This document shows positions 58,887 to 64,000 of a stretch of 64,000 nucleotides of DNA, one piece after another. Every line of letters begins with the position of its first letter. Position 1 is the stretch's first letter. Under the pieces are notes generated by a model. The model searched no databases. It was not told the DNA's origin and saw only the letters and a program-made list of their open reading frames with translations. The stretch is from Marvania coccoides (taxonomy: Eukaryota > Chlorophyta > Trebouxiophyceae > Chlorellales > Chlorellaceae), in assembly GCA_963854735.1 (NCBI GenBank), contig OY978104.1, positions 744,001 to 808,000 on the forward strand. Reading direction: 5' to 3'. The position numbers and the translations under genes were made by a program.

Positions 58887-59263
58887 ATGAAGTTCAAAGT
58901 CATATTCTTGCTATTGTTATCGCTCTTGGGAGGTGAGCAGAGGATTCGATCGAAAATGTTTCAAAAAGTGCCGCAATCCGCAACTCCTGTTTAACTTGAA
59001 TTAACTTCGACTGCTGTGCAGCCCACGCGGCGGGATTTGGCTACCGACGCCTGCTGGAGGCCGACGGGGAACAGGAGGGGGGAAACGACCTTCCCTATTT
59101 TGCTGAAGTCGGCGACTTTGTATCGCAGCAGTCTTTGCAGCCTGGGCAACCTTGGTTCGGTCGCAACCTTCTCGACTCGCTGTTATATAAGCCTCCTCTC
59201 TCTCATCGCTTTGTAGACGAGGAAAATTTAAGGAGCCACGGGGCACAGCCTTTGACTGATTGA
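58887..59263 (+). CDS. Small secreted protein, two exons
   Basis: Exons 58887-58932 (GGGAG|GTGAGC) and 59022-59263 (GTGCAG|CCC) join in frame to a 95-residue protein. It opens with a clear signal peptide, MKFKVIFLLLLSLLGAHAA. The mature part begins near GFGYRRLLEADGEQ and has a PYF / PWFGRN / LLYKPPLSHR region. There are no cysteines and no known domain. Too short and split to be seen without splicing. AATAAA at about 59520 could be its poly(A) signal. Confidence 0.65.
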
Positions 59264-59748
59264 AATAGTTAAAGTTTGAAAAGCCGGTGGTTTTGTTTTC
59301 GTTTAGATCACCTGAACGCATATATTTGAGCTGCACCTCTCACATATACTTATTTTTGTTATCACCAGCAGCTTTGCTTGAATTCAGCGGATGCAACTTT
59401 CTATTCTTCCCCATTGAAATTTAAAAATGCCCATCCGGATCCGCTAAAAGAAGTCAAAACGTGTCTCTTTTGTTCTGTTTAATGATTATTTTTCTTGCAT
59501 TTTGTTTTGATCGAAACTAATAAAGCTGTTCCACTGATAATATTTGCTCTTATCCCCCCCCGCTCCCTCTTTCTGATTACTGTTCTCCCCTAATTCGTTA
59601 CCTTTTTCCCAAAATAAAATAGATGATTGAAGTTATCGCTGCCAATTTCAATGTAATCTTCTCTGTTGAAATTAGGAGTAAAATGGACGGGGGAAATTTT
59701 ACAAAAAAAAAAAAAAAAACATCATCATCCAATCACCACTGCAGCCAG
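59264..59748. other. 3' intergenic region with poly-A tract
   Basis: Between two convergent genes. A run of about 19 A lies at 59702-59720, and a C-rich run near 59555. No gene. Confidence 0.5.
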
Positions 59749-60923
59749 CTACTCCGTTTCATCTCCGTCGTCATCTTCCCCCAGCTCACCGATGTACGAC
59801 ACGTCGATATACTGTCCGCTAAACAAAATGTAGCCCGCGATTGCTGCTCCCGCTGCCACCAGCCACATCCTTCCTTTCTTATCCAGCCCCAAGTTCAGCT
59901 CTTTCTTCTGAGCTGCGCCCCCAGCGCCCCCTCGGCTCCACGCAGTCCACTTCAGGTCAGCTTCTGCAGCTGACGGCACTGACGTAGCAGAAATGCTGGT
60001 GGCAACACGGTCAACATAGGCGCCCAAAGCTCTGTGTGAGTTGAATTTTTTTCGCAGCTCGGGGTGCACCACTGGTGTGGAGCGCAGGTACGCCAGGCAC
60101 GCAAACAGCAACGCATCTGCAACCCACCCAAAAGGAAAGGGAAGGAAACCTTCTCATTCATAACTTCATACTGTGTAACTTTATATCATGAAATAAAACG
60201 AATTTGGGAAACTCTCAAAAACATAATACTGACCTAGGCTGGTGGGCTGGGCTCCGAGGAAGTAGGGTCCTCTTGGCGCCAGTCGGCCAGCCAGCGCATC
60301 CAGCGTTTTGCAAGCGCCCTCATACAGCTCAACGACGCTGGAACCGCCGACGCATTCTTGCACGCCTCTTTTAGCCACATATGGCAGCCAAAAAGTGAGC
60401 GGAAACGCCAGGCCAGCAGCCAAAGCGGGGCGAGTGAATTTGGAATATGCCTCCGGCTCGCACCAGGTAGAGTGCAGTAGCGCAGGCAGGAGGTTGGTCT
60501 CCAGCAGCGTGGTGAAGGCCAGCACCTCCGCTCGAAGCTCTGCCCCCAAATTGGCGTCTAAATTGGTGGCCGGTTCTCGCTGCAGGTGCGCGATGATGGC
60601 CCTGGCGCCCGCCAGTTCAGAGGCGACCGAGTCGGGGACGTCTGCACCTATCAAATCGGCGTTTGCCATGTCCAGGGCGGGCACCTGCCCCGTGGGGGAA
60701 GAGCTCCCCCAGGCACAGTCTTGAACAGCAAATTTCACTTTGGCCAGCCGCAGGTACGCCTGCAATGACGATGATGGTTGGGACGATCATTATTTAATGA
60801 TTTTTAAATGATTGTTTTACAAGGACAACAACGCACCTCGACCTGTGCACAAGCAATCGAAACGGACGGCAACGTCCATGCGGGCTTCAATCGATACAGC
60901 ACCGCCTTTGACTCTTCTCCCAT
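59749..60923 (-). CDS. Metaxin-like outer mitochondrial membrane protein
   Basis: Exons 60923-60837, 60759-60234 and 60116-59749 give 326 residues. The thioredoxin-like N-terminus has VLYRLKPAWTLPSVSIACAQ then AYLRLAKVKFAVQDCAW and SPTGQVPALD, typical of metaxins. The GST C-like part has LLETNLLPALLHSTWCEPEA, ELYEGACKTLDALAGRL and PYFLGAQPTSLDALLFACLA. A C-terminal membrane segment (about 288-305, MWLVAAGAAIAGYILFSG) is followed by an acidic tail (GELGEDDDGDETE), as in plant metaxin. It should act in the SAM complex that inserts beta-barrels. Divergent from DPE2. Confidence 0.9.
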
Positions 60924-61129
60924 GTCGTTAAAATTCCATTGAAATGCTTCTGATGGCGCAGTAGTAGGCGGAAAGCAGGAAATTTGTACGTTCGCGCGCT
61001 TTCCCAAAAATTACAAAATAAAGAGATTTTGCCACCTTTGCGACCTCCAGCTCCTTTAATTATTTTTGCCCAATGATCACGACATCGGCATTGTGACTGG
61101 CGTCAAGGGTTTAGGACGTCCAGTCAGAG
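60924..61129. promoter_or_regulatory. Short divergent promoter, metaxin / DPE2
   Basis: Only 206 bp separate the two start codons. It contains TTCGCGCGCTTTCCC (60993-61007), which resembles an E2F-type site. That identification is tentative. Confidence 0.45.
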
Positions 61130-64000
61130 ATGGGCGAGGAAAAGCGTATTCTTTTGCACTTTGCGACCAAGTATTTGACGAAATGGGGCGAGAACGTCGT
61201 TGTGAGCGGTGCTGGGGCGCTGTTTGGAAATTACGACCCCAAAAGGCGAGTTTTGCCACTTTTCAGGGCTTTATTTAAGCAAGCGTCCTACATTTTGTCA
61301 GCCCCCCACGCCCTTCCTCCACTGATCACCCCCCAAATCATTCTTTGCGTGCACCAGGGCGCACTGGGCGGCGTGCCACCACGCAGGCAAGGACCTGGTG
61401 TGGGAGGTGATTGTTCCCATCCCGCTGGTGCCTGAAATCACCTACCGCTACGCCGTGGTCGACGAAACGCTGACGGTCATCAAGTGGGAGAAGAACACGC
61501 ACACCCTGGTCCTCCCCGCCAGCCTCGAGGACGGCTCCGTCGTTGACATTTTCGACGACTGGATGGATCAATCCCACCCCGCCTGCCTCCTCTCCACCTG
61601 CGCCTTCACCAAGGTCATCCTCCCCAGCCCCCCTCGCGTCGACCCGCAGCCCATTCTACACCTCCACCCTGCGCTCAGCGAAGCCGTCATTCGGTTTCAA
61701 GTTTGGGACCGCGGGATGCAGGAAGGCCAAGAAATTTGCGTCACAGGCGGAGCCCCCCAACTGGGCAACTGGCAGATCCAGCAAGTGCTGCAGATGACGC
61801 AGACGGGGCCCGCCTGCTGGGAGGCGGAGGTTTCCGTCCCGCTGAGCGCGTTCCCGGTGACGTACAAATACGCCGTGGGCGATCGTACTGGAGAGTCTTT
61901 GACCCTGGAACACGGCGAGTCCCGCCTGGTGGCGCTCCCCGTGACCGAGAGCAGCCGCGCCCCGGCCATGTTGGTGCGCCACGACGGGCATTTCAGACGG
62001 GAGCGGCGGTGGAGAGGGACTGGCGTGGCGGTGCCAGCGTTCTCTCTGCGCACGCGGCACAGCGTAGGGTGCGGCGAGTTCTCCGACATCCCCACGCTGA
62101 CCGCGTGGTGCGCATCTGTGGGGATCAAAATGCTGCAGCTGCTGCCGATTGTCGACACCTCGGTGAGCTGCACGTGGCGAGACTCCTACCCCTACTCCTC
62201 GCTCTGCGTGTTCGCGCTGCACCCTATGTACCTCTCGCTGCGGGAGCTGGCGTCGCCGCTGCCTCCCGGCATTGCGGAGGAGATCGAGACAGCTCGCGTG
62301 GATTTGAATTTGCCAGCCGTTGACTATGAAGGCACAATGGCAGCCAAACTGCGCATCGCGCGCAAGGTTTTCGACGCCGTGGGGCAGCACACGATGTCTG
62401 GGGAGGAGTTCACCGCGTTCAGGGACGCCAACGACGATTGGCTGCGGCCTTACTCCGTGTTTTGCTTCTTGCGGGATCTTTTCGGCACCGCTGAGCATTG
62501 GAACTGGGGCGCGTTTTCTATCCCCACCCCCGAAGTGTTGGCGCGGCTGAGCTCGCCCGAGCGCGAGTGGCACGCCACTGTTCAGTTCCACTGCTACCTG
62601 CAGTTCCATTTGCATCGGCAGCTGGCCGCAGCGTCTGCCGCTGCCGCTGCCGCCAGCGTGGCGCTGAAGGGAGACCTCCCCATCGGCGTGGACAAGCGGT
62701 CTGTGGATACCTGGGTGTCGCCAAAGCTGTTTCACATGGACACCTCCACTGGCGCCCCTCCTGATTATTTTGACCCAGGAGGCCAAAACTGGGGATTCCC
62801 CACCTACAACTGGGAGGAGATGGAGGCGGACGAGTACAGGTGGTGGAAGCGCAGGCTCACCCACATGTCGCAGTGAGTATGATTGTGTACATGCATACTT
62901 TTTATATTTTACGAGCCGAAATAATTGATTTCCCAAAATTTCCTATCAAAAATTTGGCTACTTTGCAATCACCAACCTCAGGTACTTCCAAGCGTACCGC
63001 ATCGACCACATCTTGGGTTTCTTCCGCATCTGGGAGCTGCCCGCGCACTGCCGCTCCGGCCTGCTGGGGCATTTCAGGCCCAGCGTGCCGCTGTGGCGCC
63101 ACGAGCTGGAGGCCCGCGGCATCTGGGACTTTGACCGCCTCTGTGAGCCGTACGTCACCCCTGCGCTGCTGGAGCGCACCTTTGGGGAGGGAGAGCTGGC
63201 GTCAGAGGTCGCTGCCCGTTACTTTGTGGAAGGCCCCGGCAGGCGCCTCAAGTTTCGCCCGCAGTATGCCACTGAGGCGGCGCTGTGGGCGCTGCGCCCC
63301 CGAGAAGGGCTGCCAAAGGAGCTGGCGGATGAGATTGACGCCACGAGGAAGGGGCTGCTATCGCTGCGACAAAACGTGGTGCTGCTGCGGGACCCTGAGG
63401 ACCCTGACAAGTTTTATCCGCGGTTTGGGCTGTCTTCGACTAGCTCTTTCCGCGACCTGGAACTGCACTGGCGAGATGAGCTGTGCAGCCTGCACGATGA
63501 CTATTATCACGACGGCAGGTTAGTGGCCATATAATGTTCCCCGTCTTTTTTCTTTACTACTAAAACTTCTTGCTCCAAGGTTCGAAAGCACACTTCTTTA
63601 CTTAAACCAAAAGCTGTTTCGATATTGGAAAAAAAAATGGACTCAAATATATTTCCCCCTCTTTCTTCTTGCAGGTCGGACTCAATTTGGCGGGAGCAAG
63701 CTATGCGCACGCTGCCAGCCCTGCAGGTAGGATTTTTTCTTCTTTTTTTCCCCCGGAATTTCCTAATGAATGGCTAGCATAAACGAAATTTACCCAACCC
63801 CGATTTATTTTGACTTTGCACCCTTCATATATTTTCTCTGCATTCCTTCAATCAATCTGCAGGGCGCCAGCGATATGCTGGTGTGCGGCGAGGACCTGGG
63901 CATGATCCCTGCCTGCGTGCACCCTGTCATGGAGGAGTTGGGCCTCGTGGGCCTGCGCATTCAGCGCATGCCTTCAGAATTTGGCGTTGAGTTTGGGGAC
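61130..64000 (+). CDS. DPE2: 4-alpha-glucanotransferase DPE2 (disproportionating enzyme 2), partial
   Basis: Exons 61130-61245, 61358-62872, 62982-63518, 63675-63726 and 63863-64000 (runs off) give 786 residues so far. Two starch-binding CBM20 domains come first: from residue 5 (RILLHFATKYLTKWGENVVV), then about 175-265 (FQVWDRGMQEGQEICVTGG, LGNWQIQQVL). GH77 begins near FSLRTRHSVGCGEFSDI. The nucleophile Asp is in QAYRIDHILGFFRIWE (about 552) and the acid/base Glu in LVCGEDLGMIP (about 750). The enzyme moves glucose from maltose to cytosolic heteroglycan in starch breakdown. Intron 1 has a GC donor. Confidence 0.95.
61246..61357 (+). other. GC-AG intron 1 of DPE2
   Basis: AAAAG|GCGAGT...CACCAG|GGC. 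This junction gives NYDPKRAHWAACH, the expected continuation of the CBM20 domain. No nearby GT donor preserves frame. Confidence 0.78.

Overview
This is a nuclear window from a eukaryote. Exons are GC-rich and introns are short (mostly 60-280 bp) and AT-rich. I built spliced models by requiring GT/GC...AG boundaries that keep reading frame and conserved motifs continuous. The gene content best fits the green lineage: a sacsin-type giant protein ending in a RING finger, a two-CBM20 4-alpha-glucanotransferase (DPE2 type), a metaxin with a C-terminal anchor, and midasin. An LSM11-like U7 snRNP protein argues for an alga rather than a land plant. The assignment is an inference; other DPE2-bearing protists are not excluded.

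Layout. 1-10.6 kb (minus): N-terminal two-thirds of midasin, all six AAA modules, 13 exons, cut by the window edge. 11.4-13.2 kb: a broken unknown gene containing two foldbacks. 14.5-20.4 kb: a composite element with terminal inverted repeats, a 2.4 kb palindrome and a degraded Penelope-like reverse transcriptase. 20.5-34.6 kb: non-LTR retrotransposon fragments on both strands, a Ty3-like Gag fragment, an intron-containing tRNA-Lys(CTT), and a ~1 kb inverted duplication carrying the 3' half of that tRNA. 34.6-37.3 kb: a damaged ankyrin array, a TKL pseudokinase and a polysaccharide-lyase remnant. 37.4-64 kb is a gene-dense host region: LSM11-like (-), a small three-module protein (+), an FHA-SIM-RING-PARP-finger protein (-), the 15-exon sacsin-RING gene (+), a small secreted protein (+), metaxin (-) and DPE2 (+, runs off the end).

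The host genes are housekeeping: ribosome biogenesis (midasin), histone mRNA 3' processing (LSM11-like), ubiquitin and chaperone functions (FHA-RING, sacsin-RING), mitochondrial outer membrane import (metaxin) and cytosolic maltose metabolism (DPE2). Three pairs are divergently arranged over 0.2-0.5 kb and may share promoters. Three of 40 modelled introns use GC-AG ends.

The most unusual material is in the middle: mobile terminal repeats that keep a hairpin although its arms differ between copies, large inverted duplications with 32-50 bp spacers, and an inverted duplication that stops at the anticodon loop of a tRNA gene. The most unusual proteins are the FHA-SIM-RING-PARP-finger protein and the three-module protein whose introns repeat in register with its modules.
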